A stretch of DNA of 64,000 nucleotides, taken from Sipunculus nudus. Taxonomy: Eukaryota; Annelida; Sipuncula; Golfingiida; Sipunculidae. Every line of letters starts with the position of its first letter. Position 1 is the first letter of the stretch. The stretch is taken from contig CM049318.1 of NCBI GenBank assembly GCA_026874595.1, positions 54,823,250-54,887,249 on the forward strand. Reading direction: 5' to 3'. This document shows positions 14,030-54,036 of the stretch, piece after piece. A program made the translations under genes and the position numbers. The notes under the pieces were generated by a model that had not been told where the DNA came from, did no database searches, and was given only the letters and a program-made list of their open reading frames with translations.

Positions 14030-14376
14030 TTAAGCCATATGTATATATGCAGGAGTCCATCTAGTTTCAGACTACATGATATGGCAGTATCACACACTTC
14101 CTGTTATTTATATCTTGGTGTTAACCAGGCCTTGTGACTACCACACCTGCAAGATGTGGGTGTATAATCAACCCCATTCCTTGGTTATACCACTGAGGAA
14201 CCATCAGAAGGCACACTCATTTGTAAGCAAGACATGGTTTTGGGGCATGGCCTTCCCATTAAGCATGCAGAGCACTCACCTGACCATGAAAATTCTCACC
14301 TCTCCTTGGCTTAGATTCAAACTGATAATCTCTCAGCTTTGAGTCCTGTGCTCATCAGCTGGACCACAGAATCAGG
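14030..14376 (-). mobile_element. old copy of tRNA-derived SINE (same family as 49814-50221)
   Basis: Minus-strand SINE aligned along its length with 49814-50221: ACCACACCTGC, GGCCTTCCCATTAAGC, CAGCTTTGAGTCCTG. A and B box regions are degraded, so the copy is ancient and not transcribable. Confidence 0.7.
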
Positions 14377-14379
14377 TTA

Positions 14380-15275
14380 CTATGGCAGTCTTTTCTTTGC
14401 CCTATCCAAATATCCTCAGGCAAAAATTCAGGTACTATCAGTGGTTTTTAATGAAGAAGTTCCATTGTCTTTCACACTGACTCACTTCTCATTTTAAATG
14501 ACTAGTAAACATATTGTGTGAGAGAATGGGAGATACAAATCTATCACTTTGATGTGACTATGAATATAATCCGCTTTCAAACAGGAGAATTAACATATAA
14601 TGGCAAACTATTTTAGTGAATTCTCTACTTGAAACTGGGATGATGTATATTAGTCATAGGTATATGAACAGTAGATACCAAGTTAGATAAAAGTATTGGG
14701 TCAACAAAGGGGTAATAAAAGTTGTGACTACTTTACATAAAAGGCAAATTTAAAGCAGAGTAGAAGGCTGAAATGGAACATAGATAACCTGGTATAAGAC
14801 AACAGATGGTTTTGAGCTTATAAAGATAATTATATCAATACAAATGTGTTTTTCTATCTCATGATCAACATTCAACAATAGAAGAATTTATTATCAGGTA
14901 TAATGTGCATGCACTAGAGGAAAAAAGGGTCATTTTGCTCACAGAAGCTGCTCCTTTTGTAAAACAAAAAATAAAATTATAAGAATTATAAAATATTGAA
15001 GAATATTTATATTTGAATGGAAAATTTGGTCTAACTGAAATCCCTAAATATAGATAATGTCTTCTGTATATTTAAGATAATGCAGATCTATTTTGAGATG
15101 TAATATAGTTCAGGCATTTTTGTATTTTTATAATACACAACCTGAATAATCATCAGAGAAACTTAACATTTTTGGTTTATGAGATTGATATGAGAATAAA
15201 GAAAACAAAATATTCTTACATGAGAGAGATAGAAGTAGAAATGTATGCTTAGTTTTGAAAACTTTTAACAATTAC
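14380..15275. other. intergenic DNA, nothing recognised
   Basis: AT-rich, no supported feature. Confidence 0.5.
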
Positions 15276-15278
15276 ACT

Positions 15279-15906
15279 TGTAAACAACACTTGACATGAT
15301 GTATGAAAACTTGAATAAATGCTATTCTTTTCAATCAATTCCTTTGAAATTTCAGATTTTAAAAGATTAAATCCTTATGTATATATGCTGTGAAAATAAA
15401 TCAACAGTGCATAAAAGGGGAAAAACATGCCATTGCTAAAGTTGAACATAATTCAAGGTATTAATAAAAAAAGTCTCTAGCTTCAGCAATTCTAATGTTA
15501 AGTGAGTAAATATATTTCTTGATTTTTTACAAGGTGCATTATGTTCAGGCCCATTATAATCTTCAACACATTAAGCAATACTGACCTAACTTTTGGTATG
15601 TACATAGAGAATATTAAAAATGATATGCATACTAAATATGTTCAAAAACAGATCAGTAGTTTTGATATTGGGCATTATGAAATGTAACAATGGGATTTTA
15701 ATGGAAAACGGTTCCATAATATCTCAAAGGAATGAAGTCTCAGTGACCCAATTTTCTGTGTTTTGTAGGATATTATGTGGACATCTAAATGTAGGCAAAA
15801 ATTTTTTATTTGAAGATCCAACAGTTTAAAAGACTGCCCTTTTAATAGATGAAGGACAAATGAAACGACTATAGCTCAGATGACTTATAAGTCAGCCGAG
15901 CTAAAA
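15279..15906 (+). repeat. dispersed repeat family C (single unit) with family-i 3' hairpin end
   Basis: Starts AACAACACTTGACATGATG and matches 62475 onward and 29690-31180. It ends with the hairpin arms TAGCTCAG and CCGAGCTA enclosing TGACT and AGTCA, then AAAAA. One tandem unit of about 630 bp; the ACGG tract is reduced to a remnant. Confidence 0.65.
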
Positions 15907-15909
15907 AAT

Positions 15910-16916
15910 GTACAAGCTACAATATTTATCTTTGGAAATATAACCATACAATGAAATAGTATAAAAGATTAAGGCCGGACTTCATTTATTTGTATGTAAA
16001 AGGCATGTGTATGTTTAATGCCTGCAAATTTTTAGTCCTGTATTTGTTTAAGTTTTCTTGTATGTCTAATGTATCACAGTATACATATGTTGAAATATCA
16101 CTTTCTTTCACAATATTCTCACAAAAATCATTTTTCTCCCTACAGAAGTATCTCAGTTAACTCAAGATAGGAATGGTTAGTCTCTTAAACCATATGACCT
16201 ATTAAATAAATTTGCCATATGTAAAAATTTGAACTTAGTAGGTACATACAAAATGCACACAAAACTCAGTTATCTCACCCCTGCATCATTTAAGTGGACA
16301 GCGTAAATACATGCAAGGTATAAACATGCTTTAAAAATAAAATAAAAATCACACATAGATAAACATGTAAATTTCTATTTATTAAAATAAAATATACAAA
16401 ATATATATACTGATAAAGTTGTTAAGTGCCTTACTAAGTTGATAGTAAAGGTATAAACCATCATTTGTTTCTCCCAAGATGGTTACTTTTGCATAACATG
16501 ATTGGTTGAAAATTATGAGAAGCATTAGTCCCCTATTGTTTTTAACCAATCAAAAGATGCAACTCAAGATAAACAGTTCAGTAGTGCCATCTTGTCCACA
16601 ATTTGAAAATGACTTGTATTTACTAGTACAATGTATTATACTTATGAGTGGCAGATATGTGTGCAGTTTATATATGAAGGAAAAAATACTGATATATGGG
16701 CATGCATATTTACGGTTCATATAATATGTGTAAATGTAACAATTATGAAGTATCATCTTCATATGTATTCAATATCCATACCTGCACAGCATAAATATAA
16801 TGCAATTTGTGAAGGACATGAATACAATATGTCTTACTATATTGCACTTATGAGTAATAATTTGTGCTTTCACATATACCATATAGATTACTTTCAGCAT
16901 TAAGTAGAAACAAGAA

Positions 16917-16920
<4 letters not shown>
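15910..16920. other. intergenic DNA, nothing recognised
   Basis: AT-rich. Short open frames have no protein-like composition. Confidence 0.5.

Positions 16921-16975
<55 letters not shown>
16921..16975. repeat. (TC)n microsatellite
   Basis: Uninterrupted TC dinucleotides, 27 repeats. Confidence 0.98.
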
Positions 16976-16977
<2 letters not shown>

Positions 16978-17301
16978 TAAGCAGTGTACACAATTCACAC
17001 AAAATCATCCAGTATCCTTGGATCAGCTTGCTGAATCAGCTGTTATTTATAAATTTTATAATTTTTCATTCATGAAAAGGAAGTAATCCTTTTTAAGTAT
17101 CAATAACTGATATGCAATATATTTTCAGGTAAACATAGATACATTCACTAAAGAAATTTTGTGGAATTACTTGTAAGACCAAGTGTTACATTTTTTTTTA
17201 TGTTTAATCCCTAACATTTGTATTTTCATCAGTATCATGATAATTTAAGTTGTCCTGTTTTTTTTTTTTTTTTAATAAATTCATGAATTATTACATTAAA
17301 A

Positions 17302-19187
17302 GGGCTTGATATCAACAGTTAACTGGTTGCCTGGAGAAAGTAAAAGTTCCAGAAAATGGTTGTAGGGCAACCAAAAATGGGCTGCAATTTGGTTAGGTGG
17401 GTCCAACCTAAACCTTTACAAAAAGGCTTGATTCTGAACTAATGGTTGCCATTTTCTTGGAGAAATTAAATCATACTGTAATACTTCTATCTTTAATTAC
17501 CTGCATGTTTATCTGTGCAAAAGCTAAAGATAAATATTATTAACATAAAAAAATTAGCACGTGTATATTTTTGCTAAATATCTTGCAAATATATTCATGT
17601 GGAACACACTTGATGTGTTTGTGGCTGTGATCACTTTTTTTAAATACAAGTAAAAATTCATGTAGGGCATCTAAAAACTAGATGTTAATGGCCCTATTGG
17701 GCAAGTACTTTCAAAAGTTAACTAGAATACGGGTAGTCGACAAGCGACTACGTGTATCCGCCTAAATCAGAGTGGAACGGGTGAAGTGAGGCATGGATTG
17801 AGTGGCAAGGGGAAATAGAGTGTTGCATATAAGCATGGATGTCTGCAGCCAAATGGTGTATGTAGGTTGCCCCCCTACCACAAAATCCAGAAAGCCGTCC
17901 AAGTTGTATACATATGCAAAATTTAAGGCAGATAAGTCAAACCACTACATGTGATTTTAGCCCGTGGCAGACAAACAGATGGACGCTGAGCAAAAATGGT
18001 TGCAGGTGACGCCACCAGTTTTGCGTATGATAAAGAGCTATGTGAGAACTATACACATGCAAAACTTTGGCCCAATCGGTCAAACGGTTCCCAAAATATG
18101 AGCTTGGATGTCTGCTGCATAAACTAGAATGCAGGTGGCGCCACCTGTCATAAAATCAAGAGAGCTGTCGGGGATGTCTAAACCTGCAAAATTTTAGGCA
18201 GATATGTCAAACCACTGCCGAGATATGAGTGATTTTATCTCATGGCAGAAAAACAGACAGGAGCTGTGCAAAAATTGCTGCAGGTGGCGCCACCAGTTTT
18301 GCGTATGATAAAGAGCTATGTGAGATCTATACACATGCAAAATTTTGGCCCAATCGGTCAAACGGTTCATGAGATATGAGCTTGGATGTCTGCAGCGTAA
18401 ATGTGAAAGTAGGTGGCGCCACCTGTCATAAAATCAGAAAAGCTATCCAGGATGTATACGCATGCCGAATTTCAGGTGAATTAGTCAAGTCACTGCAGAG
18501 ATATGAGTGATTTTAACCCAAGGCAGATGAACAGATGGACGCTGTGCAAACATGGTTGCAGGTGGCGCCACCATTTTTTGTGTATGTTATAAAGCTCTCC
18601 AAGGGCTACATTTGTGCTAAAAAATTTTCCTGATCGGTCAAACGGTTCCCGAGATATGAGCTTGGATGTCTGCAGCGTAAACGTGAATGTAGGTGGCGCC
18701 ACCTGTCATAAAATCAGAAAAGCTATTACAGGATGTTTACGCATGCTGAATTTCAGGTGAATTAGTCAAGTCACTGCAGAGATATGAGTGATTTTAACCC
18801 AAGGCAGACGAACAGACGGACACTGTGCAAACATGGTTGCAGGTGGCGCCACCATTTTTTGTGTATGTTATAAAGCTCTCCAAGGGCTACATTTGTGCAA
18901 AAAAATTTTCCTGATAGGTCAAACGGTTCCCGAGATATGTGGGTTTATGTGTGGAAACAGACGCACAAACGGACGCAGAGCGCAGAGGAAAGGTCAGAGG
19001 TCAAAACAAAATCGGGGCGCAGCAGTTCACATGTGACCCGAACATAATCCCGGGATTCGTAAAATTCCGCCTAGCGGTTACGGAGGAGTTCTCCGGACAC
19101 CTACGCGTCGGCGGCGGCGGCGGTGTGCAGCTGAAAACATAGTATCCGCAAAACTCTGTTTTGGCGGATACAATTAATGTCAAGCCT
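17302..19187. mobile_element. MITE with TIR GGCTTGACATTAA, split by a Helentron-like element
   Basis: Left end GGGCTTGATATCAACAGTTA; right end TTAATGTCAAGCC (inverted). A second, uninterrupted copy at 52412-52843 shows that 17720-19176 is a later insertion between ...TTTCAAAAGTT and AATGTC.... Without the insert this copy is about 430 bp. Confidence 0.8.
17720..19176 (+). mobile_element. Helentron-like non-autonomous element, family iii
   Basis: 5' end AACTAGAATAC followed by the hairpin TAGTCG-ACAAG-CGACTA and the subterminal TATCCGCC. The core has about four units of roughly 280 bp, each with GGTGGCGCCACC (18286, 18563 and 18845 mark successive units). Then come a short (GGACGCA)-like tract and GGCGGCGGCGGCGG. 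A 3' hairpin has arms TATCCGC-AAAAC and GTTTT-G-GCGGATA, then CAATT. The empty paralogous site at about 52810-52850 shows no target-site duplication. No ORF beyond chance. Confidence 0.8.
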
Positions 19188-19651
19188 TGGTGACACTAAC
19201 TTATGCAAGTACATGTACTGGTATAAATCAAATTAAAATAAACTTAACAATAATCTTATGTAAAGATATTAAAAAAGGTCATATGCCAAATTCTATAAGC
19301 AAGGAAGAAACTGTTTTAATTCTAAATACTGAAAATACCTCTATGAACCCTGGGCATGTATCTATGTTTACTAGAAAGAAAAAGATCACAAACAAATGCA
19401 GTGGTTTTACATACTGGGGGAAGGATAGCAAAACCATTCTCAATTTTGTAGAAAATCTGGAGGCAAAGCCAAATAATTAAATGAAAATTCAGAGAAGAAC
19501 TTTTCACCACTCATCAAGGGAGTTGCAGCCTGCCAACAAGAGCAACAACAAATATAAGAAATAACATAAAGAATTAAACAGTATTGTGCATGTACACGTG
19601 TATATCTATTGATATCTAACACAATATTATATTTGAATATACTACAAACTG

Positions 19652-19834
19652 TATACAGTGTAACCCCACAATTACGACCACCTTGGGGACCGACCAAAGT
19701 GGTCGTAATCTGGGGGGGTCATATTTGTGAAACTCTAAATAACCTGGATCGTATATTCAGGACCGAGAAAAGTGGTCATAATTGTGGGGGTGGTCACAAA
19801 TGCGGGATGGTCACAAGGCGGGTTCCACTGTATT
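19652..19834. mobile_element. short TIR element, TACAGTGTAACCC ends, TA target
   Basis: Left TATACAGTGTAACCCC, right GGGTTCCACTGTATTTATA. The internal arms GACCACC / GGTGGTC and AAGTGGTCATAATTGTGG mirror each other. About 180 bp, mariner-type size and target; superfamily is inference. Confidence 0.7.
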
Positions 19835-19839
19835 TATAT

Positions 19840-22800
19840 ATATGTTGGTGTAACTTATGGGTCATTGCCTCCGCTTGGAGGGTATGCGTTCATCCCTGTT
19901 TGTGTGCGTGTTTGTTCACAACATACTTAACACCATCATATCTGATATCTCATGTAATATTTGGGGCATTTAAGAAAAGGGCCAATGAAGAATTGATTAG
20001 GTTTTGGTGTGGATCCGGAATATGATCAGGATTCATAATTTTGGGAACATCCCACAATAGGGACAATGGCATGGCAGAAGTTTGCATTCCTTAGAATGCA
20101 AATTTCTACTTCATGCGTGTGCATAAAAATTAAAAGACAAGTGTATGTGATTGTTAACAACAGCTTTAAGAGTATCTAACCACACTGCTCTAAAACTCTG
20201 ACGAAAGTCTCATTAAGCGTGGCAAAGGTCAAATAAAATATTCCTGGTGAATTATAGCTCCCACATCTGGAAAATTTCCACAACTATTTGGAATTTTCCT
20301 TGTCCATTTGAAAAAGCGTTAAATTTTTTTACCAAAGCTCATAAATTTCACTTTGAACGAACCCTCACTAAATATTTATACAATAAATTAAATACACTCC
20401 AGTTGAAAGTAAACGATAAAACTTTTTCCTTTTCTTGAGTATTTAACAAACCTGAAGTTAGTTCTGTCCTATTTTTATGAGTGAGTTAAACAATTTTCAG
20501 CAGTCAGACATCTTTGAGTATCTTACAAGAATAGGTTACTAGTTTTATTATCTCAACTGGAAATTTGGTATATTTAATGAAAGTATTAATCACTGTGCAC
20601 TGACAAGCAATTTTTTGTAAGACACATCCCTTTTACTGGCCCCAAGTAAGATTAACTAACAACATAATGGTGCAAGGCTTTATGTGACTTGTTTATGTTA
20701 TTTTATATCTAATAAATTAATGTTTACTTTAAGGCACTCAATGAACAAATACCAATGGTTTTATACTGTCATTGGCATGAGACAGCACCTGATTTACATA
20801 CTTCTATTATTGTTTTTTTAGCAGAGAAAATAAACAAACATTTTCAAATAACAGAAAATAACATGAGAACTGTATGTAGACTATCTTTACAGACAATCTT
20901 TATAACTTTTTAAGTATCTGTGAGATTCTATTGTGCAAATTCAATATGTCACAAGAAAGAAATGTTTACCCATCTAGCATAAGTTATTTAAGATATCTCT
21001 TAAATCATATAACTGTTGGTTAGAGTACTATTTTAAGAGTAAGTAACTTGCCTATATATACAAAACTTAACAAATCTATGAGACAAAAGATGAACTGTTA
21101 ATGGTCCATATATTTTACCCAACTATTGGAACTACAATTCCCTCTCAGTGTCAAAGAAGATACTGTGCATATATAGTTAAACCTTGGAATTATGACCACA
21201 AATGGGACCTCAATAAAGTGGTCACATTTTTAAGGTGGTCATCTACTTGAGGTCTTATAGAAAGAGCAAAAATGAATCAGGACCATGAACAAGTGCTTAT
21301 TATTTTAGGTGGTTACTTAACATAAGTGGTTGAAAGGTAAGGTTTTTCTGTTATCTTAAAAAAAAATTATAAGTGCATGATGCTTACTGGTATACATTTT
21401 ACATATTATCTATCTCAGGTTGAATAAAGTTCACATTTTATCAGAATCATCAGGTCATTCTAAATTTGTTTGCTGCCAACTATCAAATAATATGGCCCCC
21501 TACCCCAGAAACAATTTATGTGTATTGTATTAATGCACCCTCCTACTCAAAACAAACCTAGTTAGGCATGGTGGGACAGCAAGGACGTTGTCTCAACTGA
21601 CAAACTCCAAAACCTAAATTTGTTTTACATTTCAGGGAAACACCTTCAGTTTAAATTTCACATGTGCACGCTTACAAAATTTTACTTATTCCGTTAAGTC
21701 CTTACTAAAAAAAATCAATGTTTTTTTGTTAGCTGCATTAAAACTATTCTTATCCAACATAACTGAATGGATTACATTACCCTCTTCACTACATTTATAT
21801 ACCTACGCCACTGGTGTATTTAGACGCCCCAGTGCATTGTGGGTGTTAGATTTTGAAGCCCACAAATCACTAACCAGCAGAGTCCTACTCTTGTGAGTAC
21901 GATTCTGCGTAGTGTGGTATTAAACTATCATTTTCCGATCGTGAGACTACTTTTATCTCCCTCCAAATAGTATAATGCATGGTGGTTATTTTGCATGCTG
22001 TTTTACTTTATTCTCCACTTTATCCATAATACACATACAAGAAAAAATTTTTTTCAGATCTAAAAGTTTCTTAATAATATCAATGTTGGTATAAATATAC
22101 AGAAATTTAACTACACATAAAAAACAGAATTAACTTGGAATTAACGCAAAAGTAACTGGCTATGAAACAACTGGTCCTGCTAACCAAAATCATCTTTCCA
22201 ACATTGCATCTAAAGTGTTATTGAAGTCTGCACCCAGTAAGGTGGTAAACCAGTTGTAAAAAACAATAATAGCCATTTGGTCAACATAATAATACTAACA
22301 AACTGAAATATTATGCATTCTATGCAATAAATTTGAGCACCGTTTAACCAGAATTGAAACTAGGAATGAAAATCATAAAAGTTACTTTGAAATTTACATG
22401 TGTTTTATTGTTTATCTGAAATTATTATTGATTTCAATTAACAGACTGCAGTATTGATAATTGGTGCAAGTCTTAGCAAATTGGTCACGGGGCTGCAGGA
22501 TTCAAAATACTCTCAACCATCTGACCTTCCAATTAGGGTTTGGAGCCAGATTTACTGGTAAGCTGCAATATCTAGGTACAGGTTTAGGTACTTGAAAGAT
22601 GGCCAGGTACAGGTCCAGGTACAGGACTTTAGCAAAGTACCGAAGTATGAGGGTTTCCTTAAGATTAACACTAATTGCTATTTAAATAAGTATTTTTAAT
22701 ACAACTCAAATTTATATTAAATGGTCAATGAGTAATATTTAGATCTTAAATTCTGATCTTAGTGCGGTTATACTCACTGAGAATGTACCGGTAAACATGT

Positions 22801-23740
22801 TAATTAACCCATAGCAGATAAACTACAGTTTCAAATATTTTCTTCAATAGAAATTATACATAATTGTTGAGTCCTCTGTATATGATAGCAAAAATAATAT
22901 TTTTAATAAACCAAAAGAGAAAAACATATGCATACTAGTTATTCAGATGAATAAAATCAAATTTACTGAAAATTCCCTGTAATATGTGAATATGTAAACA
23001 TTTAAAACATTATTCACAGATGGGTCACAGTTTATCCAGAATGAGAATACTGAACTTGTAGCAACTCTTTGGTGGATCTGGTTTGCCTGAATTTTTCTAG
23101 TTAACAATTTCTCTATGCAGAATAATGTTGTAGAATAAAATAAAGTTGCATAATAAGTGAATGGAAGGGGCACATTTACAAGATTATCTTGTTTAATTAA
23201 TCATTAAAATAATAATTATCATTTTTATCCAACATGAAGTGGAGTGTATATTTTCAGCTGATTCTAAGTGCATGTGTGTATCAACAACATATCTCCAGAA
23301 CAGTATAGTAGTACCATGGATCTGTCCAGTTGGGAGTGATTAAATTTAGGTGATTAAATCCCCATACAAATAACTCTGGAGTGAGCATTTTATAGATGTT
23401 GGTAGCACTGTTTATATTAGGACAGTCATCCTTCAATGTGAATCAAGATGGCACAGAGGCCAAAGACATTACACCAAGCGACGTTTCCTAGAAAGTTGGC
23501 ATTAAGTGCACATTCAGTATGGTCCTGGGTGTTGGTCATTTTGTATAAAGCAATATCGCAATACAAAGGAGTGTTTTTCAAAACACATTTCCACTGAGAA
23601 AAAAAAGTTCTCAGGATTTATACTGGTTAACATCCAACATTCAGGGGTACCATCTTGAGATATTTTCTTTGAGCACCATTTTCCACACAGTGTTTTACAC
23701 TTATTTCCTTTAACCTTTTATGTTTAATTTATTTTAAATA
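19840..23740. other. intergenic DNA downstream of SLC11A2, mostly unrecognised
   Basis: Contains a decayed relative of the GACCAC MITE at about 21172-21345 and a short GGTACAGGT-rich run at about 22575-22632. Nothing else supported. Confidence 0.5.
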
Positions 23741-23753
23741 TTATTAGACATTA

Positions 23754-24351
23754 GGCAAAAAAAAATCAAAGGTATGGTTTTCAGGCCCGCATGTGCCAAT
23801 TTAAACCCCCGCATCAAAACTTTTTATTTTGAATTTCATCTTTCAAGAAGATAAAATACTATAATTTGATAAGATTTCCATAGTTATGTAGTGCTTTTAC
23901 CTAATTCACCATAAAATTCTGTTATTTTCATGCTTTTCCTGATCATATGACATTTTTATCAAAACATACAAAAAGGTCAAAAATAAATTATCTCCTGCCC
24001 ACACTGATTTCTGAAATTCTGTTATTTTCATGCTTTTCCTGATCACATGACATTTTTATCAAAATATACGAAAAGGTCAAAAATAAATTATCTCCTGCCC
24101 ACACTGATTTCTGAAATTCTGTTATTTTCATGCTTTTCCTGATCATATGACATTTTTATCAAAACATACAAAAAGGTCAAAAATAAATTATCTCCTGCCC
24201 ACACTGATTTCTGAAATTCTGTTATTTTCATGCTTTTCTGATCATATGACATTTTTATCAAAACATACAAAAAGGTCAAAAATAAATTATCTCCTGCCCA
24301 CACTGATTTCTGAAAAAAAGTGCCTGAGAACCATACCTTTTTTTTTGGGCC
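23754..24351. mobile_element. short TIR element with four 100-bp tandem repeats, in the 3' flank/UTR of SLC11A2
   Basis: Terminal inverted repeats run inward from GGCAAAAA...GGTATGGTTTTCAGGC at the left and match the complement of GTGCCTGAGAACCATACC...GGGCC at the right. They are flanked by TTA and TAA, an imperfect 3-bp target pair. The core holds four units of exactly 100 bp starting at 23919, 24019, 24119 and 24219. A related copy lies at 46730-47033 and a solitary end at about 33253-33296. Reading the minus strand from the stop codon, the first AATAAA (23823-23828) lies inside this element. No ORF of note: non-autonomous. The superfamily is unproven; a 3-bp TWA target would suit PIF/Harbinger. 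Confidence 0.75.
23823..23828 (-). promoter_or_regulatory. candidate poly(A) signal AATAAA for SLC11A2
   Basis: First AATAAA met on the minus strand after the stop codon, 563-568 nt downstream, and located inside the TIR element. A second one follows at 23728-23733, beyond the element. Which is used cannot be told from sequence. Confidence 0.35.
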
Positions 24352-24390
24352 TAATGTACACATTATACCTCAAACCATTCAGTATTTTTT

Positions 24391-52356
<27,966 letters not shown>

Positions 52357-52411
52357 TATGTTGTCTTGGTGACACTGTACAAACCTGACAAAAATGGAAA
52401 GTATTAAATAC

Positions 52412-52843
52412 GGATGGACATTAATGGTTAACCGCTTGCCTGGGGCCAGTTAAAGTTTATAGAAAATCGTGGTAGGGCTATCAAAAGTGGGCTCCTGCTT
52501 GCCTGATTGGATAAGTGGGTCCAACATAAACCTTTATACAAAGGCTTGAATCTTTTAACTTATCTTGAATAGGTCATTTTAATTCATGGAGGACTGAAAT
52601 CATTTTTCATACCTCTATCTTAAATTAATTGTTCATTTATCTGTAGGACTAAAGGAAAATAATTTATCTAAACAAAATTTTAACATATTTATTGTTTGCA
52701 AAATAATCATGTGGAATATAATCTGTGTATCTGTTTGCAATTACTGATTTTTGTAGGACAAGTTAAAATTCTTATAAGGCAAGTGAAAGTTAGATGTTAC
52801 TGGATCAACTGGGCAAGTACTTTCAAAAGTTAATGTCTAGCCC
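52412..52843. mobile_element. MITE with TIR GGCTTGACATTAA, uninterrupted copy
   Basis: Left GGATGGACATTAATGGTTA, right TTAATGTCTAGCCC. Homologous along its length to 17302-17719 plus 19177-19187, serving as the empty site for the family iii insertion. Lies immediately upstream of the ATG exon. Confidence 0.8.
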
Positions 52844-53334
52844 TGTGAAAGATTAGCATGGAGATATACCAGGGCTGTCACTGACTGTTTTATTGTAATA
52901 TTTTGTGAGCAGCATGTATGTAACTTTCCTAACAATTGACTGTATATAGTGTATTTTCTCTTAACCTCTGTACCAGCACAAAGCTAATACACACTATACA
53001 CAGTACCTGCATATTTTCAAGTTCTAATCTCATCAGCACTACCATATGTCATACTGCAGCTGTGAACATCTGACTCAATAGTCATTTACAGTGGATTGAT
53101 TGCCTACTTTGTGTTGTGACATCAGTCATACAGAGAACTTCACTGCAAGTACCATCCATCCCACTGCATCCGTATCACTGTACAAAGCTGGTAATATTAT
53201 CATTGGATACAACTGAAGAATTAAATCAAAAGAATCCATGTGAACTAACACATCAAAGAGTAAATCCCATCTCTGTGAAAACCACCACTATTTCCTCAGA
53301 CCTGCCCCATGCATGTCTATTCTGACTATCATAT

Positions 53335-54036
53335 TGTTATGGAGTAGGAAAGGGTGTATATGTGACTTGACATATATTTAAAGGAATATTTCAATATTTC
53401 ATCTAAAACTTACTTTAGAGGCAAATAAAAATCAATCTTGGTTTCAGTCTGTTCTGATATTCAGACAGAGCCAAAGAATTATTAATGTTCATCAGATGAC
53501 CAAGTATCTAATGGTAATTCAGTATGTTTGTAGAGCCTAAATGTACTCTCAAAAATTAGCTCTAAATTGGTTTCTATGATGAGGCAGGCAGATTATGTTT
53601 ATAGAGTTTGGAAATAGGACTTGTAGGTCAGTCTATAACTGGATGTATGTCAGGTCAGACTTGGGATTTTCCAGAATACTTTCATCCAGTAAAATCTGGC
53701 AAAACTCATTAAGTCAACTTATAACTCTGATGTAATTGTGACCTACTTTGAGTCATCCAATAAGGTTTAGCTTTTATGACGAAATGCAGAAATATGGATA
53801 TGAATGTCTCATATGTCACGTGAAAGCTGTGTAACAAACCTAGCTGTAGTGCGCACTGAGAGGCAGAGAGATTCAGGGAGGCTGGGCGGCTCTCTCAGAG
53901 AGAGAGACTGTCCCAGACCGCTTGCTATTGAATAAAGGCTTCTATTATCAAACTGGTCTTGGAACATTGTCAGCCACGCGCATCAGCAACCGTATATGAT
54001 ACAGGTGGGGACATCCCCAACCCCACCTCTGTATCA
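53335..54036 (+). repeat. 5' LTR
   Basis: 702 bp, TGTTATGGAG...GTATCA. Carries CACGTG-containing TCACGTGA, a GAGAGAGAGA run and AATAAA at 53931-53936 as probable U3/R signals. Differs from the 3' LTR at only about four positions by eye, three of them clustered just before the 3' end. Confidence 0.95.

Noticed and set aside
19609-20025. 138-codon plus-strand frame.
   Set aside because: Spans the TIR element at 19652-19834 and anonymous flanking DNA; no domain recognised.
23900-24311. CAGTGT in the transcript-strand 3' UTR repeats as an iron-responsive element (AAATCAGTGTGGG).
   Set aside because: An IRE needs a five-base-pair stem directly flanking CAGUGN and a bulged C upstream. GAAAT and GGGCA do not pair, so the motif is coincidental.
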